Positions 1 to 7,643 of a stretch of DNA of 10,860 nt are shown in pieces; position 1 is the stretch's first letter, and every line of letters starts with the position of its first letter. Made by a program: the position numbers and the translations under genes. The stretch is from the NCBI GenBank assembly GCA_002492335.1, contig DKYD01000031.1, positions 2,081 through 12,940 of the forward strand. Direction: 5' to 3'. The notes under the pieces were generated by a model. That model had not been told where the DNA came from, did not search any database, and was given only the letters and a program-made list of their open reading frames with translations. The DNA is from Lachnospiraceae bacterium UBA7109. GTDB taxonomy: Bacteria; Bacillota; Clostridia; Lachnospirales; Lachnospiraceae.

Positions 1-21
1 CTTCGCACTCCCACAATCCTG

Positions 22-138
22 CCCAATATTCGCATATCGTGGGATATACATCCCACTTTTATGCTCATATTGGGGCGGGTCCCAAGGTCATTCATCCACC
101 TTCGTGCAAGCACGATGTGGAATCAGACCTTTTGACCC
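22..138. repeat. Two adjacent long stem-loops of unknown function (structured intergenic element)
   Basis: Two extensive inverted repeats lie side by side, two bases apart, downstream of the permease gene. The first spans 22-74: CCCAATAT (22-29) pairs with ATATTGGG (67-74), GCATA (32-36) with TATGC (60-64), and GTGGGAT (39-45) with ATCCCAC (50-56) around an ATAC loop. The second spans 77-138: GGGTC (77-81) pairs with GACCC (134-138), AAGGTC (84-89) with GACCTT (126-131), CCAC (96-99) with GTGG (117-120), and TCGTGC (102-107) with GCACGA (110-115). Neither stem is followed by a run of T on either strand, so these are not ordinary terminators. The element could be a dispersed intergenic repeat, a processed 3' UTR structure, or part of a leader for a gene beyond the left edge. 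The strand is undecided. The pairing is read directly; the role is unknown. Confidence 0.6.
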
Positions 139-153
139 TGGCATCATCGTCAA

Positions 154-1722
154 TTATATGTAATCAAACTCATCCGGACCCTTGAACCAGGAGTTGCGTC
201 CCAGGTGAAGTAAAATCGCAAGGACTGCTATAATAAGATATCCGATTGCATAACCGGAAAGCGGATAAAAGCCAAGCGCTGCACTGTGAATAAATCCAAA
301 TGCTGCAAGCACATAACCAACCACCGCTGTAAGAGCAACCTTATCCAGTCTCTTATCAATGATAAATACAGTCATTGTTCCAAGCAGGATACCAATCAGA
401 ATCGCGCCTGCCTTTGTGGCTGCTACACCATTCCACATAACACCATTATCAATAATCAGCTGCTTAACATCCGGTGTGAAATCCTGTATTCCGGAAGGAA
501 GCACCTCTGTATATATCTCAGCTAAGGCTCCTGCAGTACCGGTAACCTGTGTATACAGATAATCTGCAACGGATGGAACCATTGCAATACCGATTGCCGC
601 ATAATACTTTTTCTCGCATGCATGGAATGCCTGTGCAACCATAACAACTGCACACCACAGGAATGTAATTGCGCATACTGCCGGCGGAACGAGATTATTC
701 AGGAATGTAAACAGGCCAAAGATACCAGATACGCCAAGCACAATACCGGATATGATTGAATATCCGATACCGGCATTTGATTTTTTGAGTCCTGCATGCC
801 CAAGCCATACTGTGTTCGGGATAATACCTCCGAGCAAAGCAGAAATCATTGTACAGATCCCATCAGCGAACTGCGCCTCACGCACATTATAATTGTCACC
901 TGCCGCATTAGAAGCCTCAACATTATCCATTGTTTCGATAAAATTATAAATCTCAACAGGAATAATAATTGTAAGGTAAGGTACAACAATCGTAAAACCA
1001 TTAATCATATACTGAATACTTGTTACCGGATTCGGGAAATAGAATCCCACACCACTAAAATCAATTGTAGTACGTCCAAGACAAAGTGCATAGATCACAC
1101 CACCTACAATTGCCACAACTAACGGCGGGATTTTCTTCGGGAAGAGATATCCTCCGAAAATACCAACACAGGCAACAAACAGAACCGGAAGTCCGACCAT
1201 CGGATCCCCCAGGATGTCAAACACACCCTGTGTAGCCATCCAGATAAAACCAATTCCGGCTACCGTACCAAGCAGCGCCGCTCTTGGAATATGCCTTTTC
1301 ATCCACGGGCCGATAAAGCCGCCGCAGAATTCTACGAAACCACCAATAAAGCAGGCCGCCATCGCCGCGGACCACGCGAGCTTTGGATCTTCAAGTGAAT
1401 AACTAAGAGGCATAACAACACCATACAGAATAACAAACATCGCCGGGGTGGAAACGCCTGACGGAAGCGCTGTAACATCTGCACGCCCCTCTTTTTTCGA
1501 CAACTTATATCCCATCCATGCATAATAGAAGCATCCAAGCATCAGGCCGATCGACATGGCAGGTACTACATAACCGAACACAACATCATCCGGCCAGCCC
1601 AGCACATAAGTCAAGGTAGCAATTACAATAAGATAGTTAACAATATTATTTGTAACTGCATAGGAAATGCCTCCAATGTCTCCACGACGGAAAAATGGGA
1701 CTAATGTCTTTTGTTCTTTCAT
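154..1722 (-). CDS. NCS2-family nucleobase (purine) permease
   Basis: This 522-residue polytopic membrane protein is probably a cation-coupled nucleobase symporter of the NCS2 (xanthine/uracil permease, SLC23-like) superfamily. Many hydrophobic segments run from about residue 25 to 505, consistent with 12-14 transmembrane helices. The stretch at 257-266 (VEIYNFIETMD) carries the acidic residues E257, E263 and D266, where NCS2 proteins have their substrate-binding helix 8. The proline-rich ALPSGVSTPAMF motif at 85-96 resembles the family's half-helix 3. The start ATG has a good ribosome binding site (AAGGAG) about eight bases upstream. It is the last gene of the unit with two adenine deaminase-type genes, 32 bases after the preceding stop, so adenine or a related purine is the likely cargo. 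That substrate is inferred from context; uracil or xanthine cannot be excluded. The sequence also has some AzgA-like character. No standard terminator follows within the window. Confidence 0.8.
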   Translation of the reverse strand: MKEQKTLVPFFRRGDIGGISYAVTNNIVNYLIVIATLTYVLGWPDDVVFGYVVPAMSIGLMLGCFYYAWMGYKLSKKEGRADVTALPSGVSTPAMFVILYGVVMPLSYSLEDPKLAWSAAMAACFIGGFVEFCGGFIGPWMKRHIPRAALLGTVAGIGFIWMATQGVFDILGDPMVGLPVLFVACVGIFGGYLFPKKIPPLVVAIVGGVIYALCLGRTTIDFSGVGFYFPNPVTSIQYMINGFTIVVPYLTIIIPVEIYNFIETMDNVEASNAAGDNYNVREAQFADGICTMISALLGGIIPNTVWLGHAGLKKSNAGIGYSIISGIVLGVSGIFGLFTFLNNLVPPAVCAITFLWCAVVMVAQAFHACEKKYYAAIGIAMVPSVADYLYTQVTGTAGALAEIYTEVLPSGIQDFTPDVKQLIIDNGVMWNGVAATKAGAILIGILLGTMTVFIIDKRLDKVALTAVVGYVLAAFGFIHSAALGFYPLSGYAIGYLIIAVLAILLHLGRNSWFKGPDEFDYI

Positions 1723-1754
1723 TTTTCTCTCTCCTTTTGTTTTCTTTTTATTCT

Positions 1755-3491
1755 TTATTGCTCTATCTCAACTGGAATAAATGAAAATCTGGTTACATCA
1801 AATAATCCCATATCTGTGAGTTTAACCTCCGGGATAACCGCAAGAGACATAAAGCACAGCGTCATTACGGGCTCAACTGTACGGTAAATGCCAAGCTTTG
1901 TATAAGCCGATTCATGAATTTCATCCAGCTTTTCAGCAACATACTCACCTGACTGATCGCTCATCAGACCGGCAATCGGCATCGCCATACTTTCAATAAC
2001 CTCTCCATTTTTTACCAGTACGATTCCTCCGTTCTGTTTCTCCAAAGATTTTACTGCAAATTCCATTTCATCATCATTGACGCCAACGACAATAATATTA
2101 TGTGAATCATGTGCAATTGAAAGCGCGACCGCTCCCTCCTGAATACCATATCCCTTCAGGAATCCACAGGCAACATTTCCTGTTCCCTGATGCCGTTCTA
2201 CTACTGCTGCCTTCACGATATCCACATCTTTGGACCAGACAAATTCGCCCTGTTCATCTAATTTAACAATTGCTTCTGCTTTCTTCGTCACAACACCGCC
2301 CGGCTGAATTTCAATCACATTCACATGACCGGTCTTCAGGTTCATCTTAAACTTTTCTTTGGAAAAGTCTTTGAGATAAACACTCTGCATTACGCTGGAA
2401 ATATCACAGCGTTCAACCGGAAGCAAATACTCACCGCGCTCTGCTGTCAGCTGACCCCGTATCCACACTCTGTCTACACGGAATTCACACAAGTCATCCA
2501 GAAGAACAATATCGGCACGATATCCCGGAGCGATCGCGCCACGGTCATAAAGCCGGAAACATTCTGCCGCATTGATTGTTGCCATACGAAGTGCAGTAAC
2601 CGGATCTATACCCTCTTCCACACAAATACGAAGATGATTATCCAGATGGCCTTCCTGCAAAATCGTCTTGGGCTGACGGTCGTCGGAACAGAGCAGGCAT
2701 CTGCGGCTATTCTCCGGCGTAACGCCCTTAAGCAGTGTCCGCAGGTCATGGCATGCCGAGCCCTGACGCAGCAGTACATACATTCCGCATGCAATACGTT
2801 CCTGCATATCCTCTACAGTCGCGCACTCATGATCGCCCTGTATCCTGGCCGCCGCATAGCCATTCAGCGCCAGTCCTGACAGTCCCGGAGAATGTCCATC
2901 TATCAGCTTGCCTTCTTCTTTTGCTAATAATAATTTATCTAAGACACCGTCATCCGCGGAAAGCACCCCTGGGAAATTCATAAATTCGCCAAGTCCAAGA
3001 ATATTTTCCCTCTTGATTGGCTCGTCCATCTGTTCAGCCTCGATCACGGCGCCCGCATGCTCAAACGGTGTTGCCGGCACACAGGACGGTAACATATACT
3101 GAATGTCAAGCGCTGTATTTCCGGCTGCTTTCATCATATAGTCCAGCCCTCTGATTCCGCATACATTAACAATTTCATGCGGATCGGCAATAATCGTTGT
3201 TCCTCCGTGCGGAACTAAAAGCCGTCCTAATTCCTCCGGACACAGATACGAAGATTCAATATGAATATGGCTGTCTATAAAACCAGGAACCGCATAACGG
3301 CCTTCTGCATCGATTTCTGTTTCGCCATGATACTGCCCGACGCCGGCAATCTGATCTCCACATAGTGCAATATCTCCTTCCACAAATTTCCCGGAAAACA
3401 CATCCAGCACTTTACAGTTTTTGATTACTGTATCTGCCAAAATCTCACCAGATGCAGTTTTGATTAATTTTCTAAGAGTTTCTTTATTCAA
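1755..3491 (-). CDS. ade: Adenine deaminase (canonical)
   Basis: The product hydrolyses adenine to hypoxanthine and ammonia in the cytoplasm, feeding purine salvage. At 578 residues it matches the usual length of bacterial adenine deaminases (about 575-600). It shows the family's metal-dependent amidohydrolase motifs: GFIDSHIHIESS (70-81, metal ligands H75 and H77), ADPHEIVNV (102-110), LGLGEFMNFPG (165-175, with E169), DGHSPGLSG (198-206, with H200), GDHE (219-222, with H221) and CSDDR (268-272, with D270). The C-terminal domain keeps VERH (431-434) and AHDSHN (460-465), both typical. The start codon is TTG, preceded by AAAGGGG nine bases upstream; no better ATG is nearby. It lies 29 bases after the divergent deaminase and 32 bases before the permease, so it is in one operon with both. 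No key residue is missing, and I expect an active enzyme. Confidence 0.93.
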   Translation of the reverse strand: MNKETLRKLIKTASGEILADTVIKNCKVLDVFSGKFVEGDIALCGDQIAGVGQYHGETEIDAEGRYAVPGFIDSHIHIESSYLCPEELGRLLVPHGGTTIIADPHEIVNVCGIRGLDYMMKAAGNTALDIQYMLPSCVPATPFEHAGAVIEAEQMDEPIKRENILGLGEFMNFPGVLSADDGVLDKLLLAKEEGKLIDGHSPGLSGLALNGYAAARIQGDHECATVEDMQERIACGMYVLLRQGSACHDLRTLLKGVTPENSRRCLLCSDDRQPKTILQEGHLDNHLRICVEEGIDPVTALRMATINAAECFRLYDRGAIAPGYRADIVLLDDLCEFRVDRVWIRGQLTAERGEYLLPVERCDISSVMQSVYLKDFSKEKFKMNLKTGHVNVIEIQPGGVVTKKAEAIVKLDEQGEFVWSKDVDIVKAAVVERHQGTGNVACGFLKGYGIQEGAVALSIAHDSHNIIVVGVNDDEMEFAVKSLEKQNGGIVLVKNGEVIESMAMPIAGLMSDQSGEYVAEKLDEIHESAYTKLGIYRTVEPVMTLCFMSLAVIPEVKLTDMGLFDVTRFSFIPVEIEQ

Positions 3492-3520
3492 AACAGGATT
3501 CCCCTTTCTTCTACACTTTT

Positions 3521-5302
3521 CTATGCTTCTTCCAGCTTCAAAACAGGATCAAATGTTGTTAATGCAAGATAGTCAACCGGTCCTACATCCGTAACGGCAT
3601 AATCCGGAATTGCCGTAATCGGTAGGAAGAACATGTACATCATAGGATTTGGAAGATCAGAACCAAGCCCGCGTGTTGCAAGATCTATCCGTTTCTCCTG
3701 TTCTGCAACCTCTTCCGGTTCACAGTCACTTACAATACCGCCAATCGGCAATGGCAGGAATTCAATAATTTCCCCATCTGCAACAACCACCTGGCCGCCG
3801 CCCTGCTCAATCAGATAATTCGCAGCAATTGACATATCCTCAGCGCTCACACCCATAACTACAAGATTGTTATCATCCGGTGCCGCGGAGGACGCCATTG
3901 CACCTTTTTTCAGTTTCCATCCGGAACAAAACGCAAGCGCTTTATTTCCATTTTTCCCAAAACGCTCCAGCACAGAAACCATAGCCACATCTTGCCTGGG
4001 ATCCGGTTTAACAACACCATTTTCAACTTTCAGTACAACATCTCTTCTCTTACGTACAAATGGTCCTTTCACATCAATTGCCAGGACATCAGCCTTTCCA
4101 TTCTGAATGGCTACACGATATTCAAAATCCTCTTTTGTAGTCAGCGCACATTTCAAAGCGCCTTTAAGTACAGAACTTCTTTCCGGTGCGTGAAGCTCAT
4201 AAGAAAGATGCTCATTTTCCGCAACCATTTTTCCGTTCGTCATAACTTTGGCAATCTTAAATTCTTCCAGGCTGTCAACAAAAAGAATATCTGCAATACG
4301 CCCCGGACAGATGGATCCGACTAAATGATCAATACGGTATGCCTCGGCACTGTTAATCGTGGCCATCTGGATTGCAGTCATCGGATCAACACCGGCTTTC
4401 ATTGCAAGACGTACAACATTGTCAAGGTGTCCCTTCGTTAAAATATCTGTTGCAGTCACATCATCCGTACAAAAGCTTACGCGGCGCGCAAATGCCGGAT
4501 TCACTTCCGTTACAGCACGGATATTTTCCTCAAGGAAATGCGTAACACAAGACTCACGGATCAGCATGTGCATACCTTTTCTCATCTTTTCCACAACTTC
4601 CTCATGATCGTAGCTTTCATGGTCAAGACGGACTCCCGCACACAAATATCCATTCAAATCATTGCCCCTTGCCATAGGCGCACAGCCAAATACAGGCAGG
4701 CGGTTTTTAAATGCCTGGGCAATAGCCCCAAGCGTGTCCTCATCCTCTTCCTGAATAAACTCACGTACCGTTTCCCAGACGCCGTAACATTCCGGCCACT
4801 GCTGTACCTCTGCGTGTACTTCTTTATTAAAATTAAATGCAATTGTAGATTCTGGGATTGTATATGGAGTTTTATACGGCGCTCCCCAGAACACCTTGAG
4901 CGGACTTTTTTTTACTTCGTCCATAACCTCCCTGAGACCTTCAAGACCCGAAACAGAAATATACTCATCAAGACCGGAAATCATGCTTGTCGTACCATGC
5001 GGTACAACAGCCTTTGCATAGCTGGTAATACTAAGCTTGCTGCACTCACTGTGAATGTGTCCGTCAATCATGCCCGGAACCAGATAACGGCCTTCTGCGT
5101 CAATAATCTCTGTATCCGGTCCGATATATGCCTCTACATCACCTACTGCGGCAATCATATCATTATAGACTGCCACGTCCGCCGGATAGATCTCGCTTGA
5201 CATTACGTTAACAAGCTGTCCGCCGCGAATCACCTTGTGTGCCGGAATCGTAGCTCTGCCCGCACGGATTCGCTCTTTCAAATCAGATACACTTCTCTCC
5301 AT
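3521..5302 (-). CDS. Divergent adenine deaminase-like amidohydrolase
   Basis: This 593-residue paralogue of the neighbouring adenine deaminase shares its layout: an amidohydrolase barrel plus the adenine deaminase C-terminal domain. Retained residues are GMIDGHIHSE (77-86, H82 and H84), E177 in YGVWE, LDHES (226-230), CTDD (278-281) and GHLD (291-294). Several signatures are changed relative to the canonical enzyme: PHEI becomes LDEY (D112 replaces His), DGHSPG becomes FGCAPM (C207 replaces His), CSDDR becomes CTDDV, ERH becomes ERF (F448), and AHDSHN becomes APDDNN (474-479). The frame is intact and the framework is conserved, so this looks like a working enzyme with altered metal or substrate binding, not decay. 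It may act on a different aminopurine or cyclic amide. It is the first gene of the operon, begins with ATG eight bases after AGGAG, and follows a long structured leader. Automated pipelines would call it adenine deaminase; I am confident of the family but not of the reaction. Confidence 0.8.
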   Translation of the reverse strand: MERSVSDLKERIRAGRATIPAHKVIRGGQLVNVMSSEIYPADVAVYNDMIAAVGDVEAYIGPDTEIIDAEGRYLVPGMIDGHIHSECSKLSITSYAKAVVPHGTTSMISGLDEYISVSGLEGLREVMDEVKKSPLKVFWGAPYKTPYTIPESTIAFNFNKEVHAEVQQWPECYGVWETVREFIQEEDEDTLGAIAQAFKNRLPVFGCAPMARGNDLNGYLCAGVRLDHESYDHEEVVEKMRKGMHMLIRESCVTHFLEENIRAVTEVNPAFARRVSFCTDDVTATDILTKGHLDNVVRLAMKAGVDPMTAIQMATINSAEAYRIDHLVGSICPGRIADILFVDSLEEFKIAKVMTNGKMVAENEHLSYELHAPERSSVLKGALKCALTTKEDFEYRVAIQNGKADVLAIDVKGPFVRKRRDVVLKVENGVVKPDPRQDVAMVSVLERFGKNGNKALAFCSGWKLKKGAMASSAAPDDNNLVVMGVSAEDMSIAANYLIEQGGGQVVVADGEIIEFLPLPIGGIVSDCEPEEVAEQEKRIDLATRGLGSDLPNPMMYMFFLPITAIPDYAVTDVGPVDYLALTTFDPVLKLEEA

Positions 5303-5359
5303 TGCTATCTCTCCTTTTAAAGTTGTTATGCAGTTTTCTTCCGTTTTGAGTAAAAATAA

Positions 5360-5428
5360 AGATATATCCCGGACGCACAGAACCGTCCTGAAAAGCTGGT
5401 TCAGGTTTCACGTCCCCAAGATATATCT
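5360..5428 (-). promoter_or_regulatory. Candidate riboswitch-like structured leader of the purine operon
   Basis: The 5' leader of the first deaminase gene can fold compactly. A nine-base-pair closing stem is formed by 5420-5428 with 5360-5368 (each AGATATATC or its complement). Inside, GGACG pairs with CGTCC (5411-5415 with 5371-5375). The core offers two overlapping pairings: CCTGAA with TTCAGG (5400-5405 with 5387-5392) and GAACC with GGTTC (5398-5402 with 5380-5384). Shortened to CCTG/CAGG and AACC/GGTT, they can coexist as an H-type pseudoknot. On the transcribed strand the closing stem is followed by TTATTTTTA (5351-5359), so folding could affect transcription termination. I do not see the core of the purine (guanine/adenine) riboswitch, nor another class I can name. 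The pairing is read from sequence; ligand sensing is inference from its place before purine salvage genes. Confidence 0.5.
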
Positions 5429-5466
5429 AACAGAATTTTGACCACATAATGATATTATTTTTCTTG

Positions 5467-5500
5467 ATTATAGATTAAACGTTCCCCCAAAAAATGTCAA
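5467..5500 (-). promoter_or_regulatory. Probable sigma-A promoter of the purine operon
   Basis: A perfect -35 box TTGACA lies at 5495-5500 on the minus strand. The -10 is ambiguous: TAATCT at 5472-5477 gives an ideal 17-base spacer, while a perfect TATAAT at 5467-5472 would require 22 bases. Either places the transcript start near 5460, about 155 bases before the first start codon, so the structured leader is included in the RNA. Confidence 0.6.
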
Positions 5501-5513
5501 GCAAATCCGCACA

Positions 5514-5572
5514 CAAAAAAGCCGCAAAAGCAAATGTTCTCTGCAATGGTTTACCACCGCAGAGAACATTTT
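5514..5572 (-). terminator. Rho-independent terminator of the transporter/aminotransferase operon
   Basis: A perfect 13-base-pair stem (AAATGTTCTCTGC at 5532-5544 with its complement at 5559-5571) encloses a loop that can itself pair TGGT with ACCA. On the minus strand it is followed by a T-rich stretch, CTTTT, and then TTTTTT at 5515-5520. It starts 14 bases after the aminotransferase stop codon and ends just before the promoter of the purine operon, separating the two units. Confidence 0.85.
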
Positions 5573-5585
5573 TATCATACATTTA

Positions 5586-6437
5586 TTATAATTCTAATTG
5601 CACATCCTCTTTGTATTTCTTTGTGTAAGCATCCTGCAGAATCTTCAGATTCTTTGAATCCTTACCGCCCACCGGCTGTCCATCCAGCTCAATTGCCTGA
5701 ATACACAGGCCGCCGGAACTGCTGACAATAATTTCATCTGCCTCTTTCAGCTCTTCCATCGTAAACGGCTCCTCTTTTACCGGAATTCCATTCTCCTTTG
5801 CAAGCTCCAGAAGATGCTTCAATGTAATTCCCGGCAGAATCAGGTTATCTCTCGGAGGGGTACATAAAACACCATCCTTAAGCATCAGAATATTACTGTG
5901 GGCACACTCTGTCACCCGCCCGCTTCTGTGGAATACTGTTTCCTGGCATCCCTGCTCGATGCAGCGCTGATAAGCGATCACACTTGGAATCAGATTCAAC
6001 GTCTTAATATTGCAGTGCAGAAAACGAGTATCTTCCATGGAAATCAAGCGCATTGTAGAATCCATAGGGAGCAGCTCACACGGAACTGTATAAATCATCA
6101 GATTGGGCTTCACATCCTCCGGCAGGAAATTGTGCTGGCGGAAGCCCGTCCCTCTGGAACACTGCCAATACAGCATACCGTGATCAATTTCATTCTTATC
6201 AATACACTGCTGCAATGCCTCCCGAAGCTCTTCTCTGGACATATCGAAAGGGATCTCAAGCAGCTTACAGCTGTTATAAAATCGATTCAGATGATCCTCT
6301 GCCGCAAAGATATGATTATTCGCAAAGGTAGTTGCATCGTAACAGCCATCCCCAAAATAAACAGCACGGTCGAGCATCGGAATCTTCATTTCCCGCAAAT
6401 CTCCAATTTCTCCATTATAATATCCTACGTATTGCAT
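5586..6437 (-). CDS. Class IV PLP aminotransferase, D-amino acid aminotransferase-like
   Basis: The product is a fold-type IV pyridoxal-phosphate transaminase, most like D-amino acid (D-alanine) aminotransferase, which moves amino groups between D-amino acids and 2-oxo acids. From the chosen ATG it has 283 residues, matching the family (about 280-290). Landmarks are DRAVYFGDGCY (23-33), the catalytic lysine K145 in CNIKTLNL, E177 in RVTECAHSN for the cofactor ring nitrogen, and LPGIT (201-205). SRGTGFRQHNF (94-104) offers R100 and H102, counterparts of the carboxylate-binding Arg/His pair of D-amino acid aminotransferases. The longest open frame begins three codons earlier at a GTG (6446), but that codon lies inside the AGAGGTG ribosome binding site. 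The ATG at 6437 is six bases after it and one base after the transporter's stop. Substrate preference is inferred; a branched-chain aminotransferase or aminodeoxychorismate lyase is less likely given the Arg/His pair. Confidence 0.85.
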   Translation of the reverse strand: MQYVGYYNGEIGDLREMKIPMLDRAVYFGDGCYDATTFANNHIFAAEDHLNRFYNSCKLLEIPFDMSREELREALQQCIDKNEIDHGMLYWQCSRGTGFRQHNFLPEDVKPNLMIYTVPCELLPMDSTMRLISMEDTRFLHCNIKTLNLIPSVIAYQRCIEQGCQETVFHRSGRVTECAHSNILMLKDGVLCTPPRDNLILPGITLKHLLELAKENGIPVKEEPFTMEELKEADEIIVSSSGGLCIQAIELDGQPVGGKDSKNLKILQDAYTKKYKEDVQLEL

Positions 6438-6438
6438 A

Positions 6439-7587
6439 TTATTCACCTCTGTTTTTATATTTTATAATCTTATAACCACCGATAAGAAGCGTTGGCAGCA
6501 AATAGAACAAAATAAAGCCATAAGACAATACAGAGTAACCTTTTTCAATCAAAGTCACCACACCGATCCTGGAAAGGATCAGAGCCGCAATAAGTGTTAT
6601 TACAGTCACCAGACCACGCTTGCTGTCTGTCAGTCTCTCATGTCCCTTCTCCTCGAGAGCTACATCAAAACGGTCAATAATCATATGAATACAGCCGGTC
6701 GCCGTCTCCACAAGAGTCCATCCCATAACCACACTGAAAAGTACCATCAGAGCTACTCCGCCATGAATCGCCTTGATCATCTCCATCCATGGAGTAGCCA
6801 CATCTGCACCAACAATCGTAGTATCTCCATAGAAACACATCATAGCAAAATAAGATAAAAACCACGGAATCGTCATCAAAAGACTTGCAATAATTCCGGA
6901 TACTACGGTCTCTTTTCTCTTCTTCTGTCTCGTCAACGAGAACATTCCCATCGGGATTGCATTAATATTATACGCCACATACAGGATACCTGTCCAGATA
7001 CAAAGACCAATTGTTACACGTCCGTCATAGGCGCTTGTATCCATATTTGCAAAAACCTTAGAGATATTTCCGCCCTTATTCACCAGCACAAGAATCGTGA
7101 ATAAAATATAGCCTCCGTACAACAATATTGTTCCAATCGTCTCAAATTTCTCAATAATCACAGAACCCTTAAAGTTCAAAAGTCCGCAAAGCAGGACAAT
7201 AACTACAGATCCAAGAATATTCGGGAGCCCTACCTGTTCAAAAATACTTCCTGTAGCCGCCGCCATTACGGCAATCAGCATAATGGCAATCAATACAGTC
7301 AGAACATCCATCACCGGCCATAATGGTCCGATAACCTTCTTAATATAATTTTTGTAATCATACACCTTATAAATTCTGCAGATTTCAAAAGTTAAAAATG
7401 CAAACAGTCCAAATCCGATTCCTATCGTAAGACCGGAAATCCAGCCATAGGCTCCGAATTTTGCTCCATAAGAATAAATCTCTCTTCCTGTCGCATAACC
7501 GCCGCCAATCAACACCGACTGCAGCAAAACGCCCGGCAAAATATATCTGGCATAGGTACCTTCGTAAAATTTCTTTAATTTTCCCAT
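6439..7587 (-). CDS. YkvI-type membrane transporter (APC/LeuT-fold-like)
   Basis: This 382-residue integral membrane protein resembles the YkvI family of uncharacterised transporters, which appear distantly related to amino-acid/cation symporters. About ten hydrophobic helices alternate with short charged loops. The first helix has the broken glycine-rich stretch LIGGGYATGRE (26-36), the kind of unwound helix that binds substrate and sodium in LeuT-fold carriers. The C-terminus is short and basic (YKIIKYKNRGE). The ATG is preceded by GGAGG five bases upstream. The gene leads a two-gene operon with the D-amino acid aminotransferase-like enzyme and is divergent from a LysR-type regulator. An amino acid, perhaps a D-amino acid, is therefore a reasonable cargo, but this rests on context only. 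The promoter is clear (TTGGCA-18-TATAAT). Confidence 0.75.
   Translation of the reverse strand: MGKLKKFYEGTYARYILPGVLLQSVLIGGGYATGREIYSYGAKFGAYGWISGLTIGIGFGLFAFLTFEICRIYKVYDYKNYIKKVIGPLWPVMDVLTVLIAIMLIAVMAAATGSIFEQVGLPNILGSVVIVLLCGLLNFKGSVIIEKFETIGTILLYGGYILFTILVLVNKGGNISKVFANMDTSAYDGRVTIGLCIWTGILYVAYNINAIPMGMFSLTRQKKRKETVVSGIIASLLMTIPWFLSYFAMMCFYGDTTIVGADVATPWMEMIKAIHGGVALMVLFSVVMGWTLVETATGCIHMIIDRFDVALEEKGHERLTDSKRGLVTVITLIAALILSRIGVVTLIEKGYSVLSYGFILFYLLPTLLIGGYKIIKYKNRGE
6444..6450 (-). promoter_or_regulatory. Ribosome binding site that fixes the aminotransferase start
   Basis: AGAGGTG on the minus strand sits six bases before the ATG at 6437. It overlaps the last codons of the transporter gene and contains the alternative GTG at 6446, which would have no room for its own binding site. 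The layout suggests translational coupling of the two genes. Confidence 0.75.
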
Positions 7588-7618
7588 TGTGTCCTCCTCA
7601 TTTTCATTCGTATTTTCC

Positions 7619-7635
7619 TGGTGTCTGAGTCACCA
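7619..7635. promoter_or_regulatory. Inverted repeat in the 5' leader of the transporter operon
   Basis: TGGTG-N7-CACCA is a perfect five-base dyad. It lies just downstream of the expected minus-strand transcription start (about 7637). It could be an operator for a repressor or a small RNA hairpin near the 5' end. No protein can be assigned to it from sequence. Confidence 0.3.
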
Positions 7636-7643
7636 CAAAATTT

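Noticed and set aside
1..135. Plus-strand open frame running to a TGA at 133-135, possible gene tail, and a 19-codon minus-strand frame
   Set aside because: The peptides look non-protein-like, there is no usable ribosome binding site, and the region is dominated by two long stem-loops that explain its base pattern better.
2325..2879. Long plus-strand frame opposite the canonical adenine deaminase gene
   Set aside because: It is a shadow of a strongly coding minus-strand gene, with no family resemblance and no ribosome binding site or promoter of its own. The same applies to the plus-strand frames at 4538-5200 and 5898-6467.
3487..3549. 13-base direct repeat TTCAAAACAGGAT at 3487-3499 and 3537-3549
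   Set aside because: One copy is at the very end of the divergent deaminase gene, the other at the start of the next gene. There are only two copies, with no dyad and no further elements. Chance or a local duplication of no clear role.
5360..5428. Leader element considered as a purine (guanine/adenine) or TPP riboswitch
   Set aside because: The conserved three-way-junction residues and kissing loops of the purine class are absent. The TPP-like CCTGAACC string occurs without the other TPP motifs. It is kept as unclassified.
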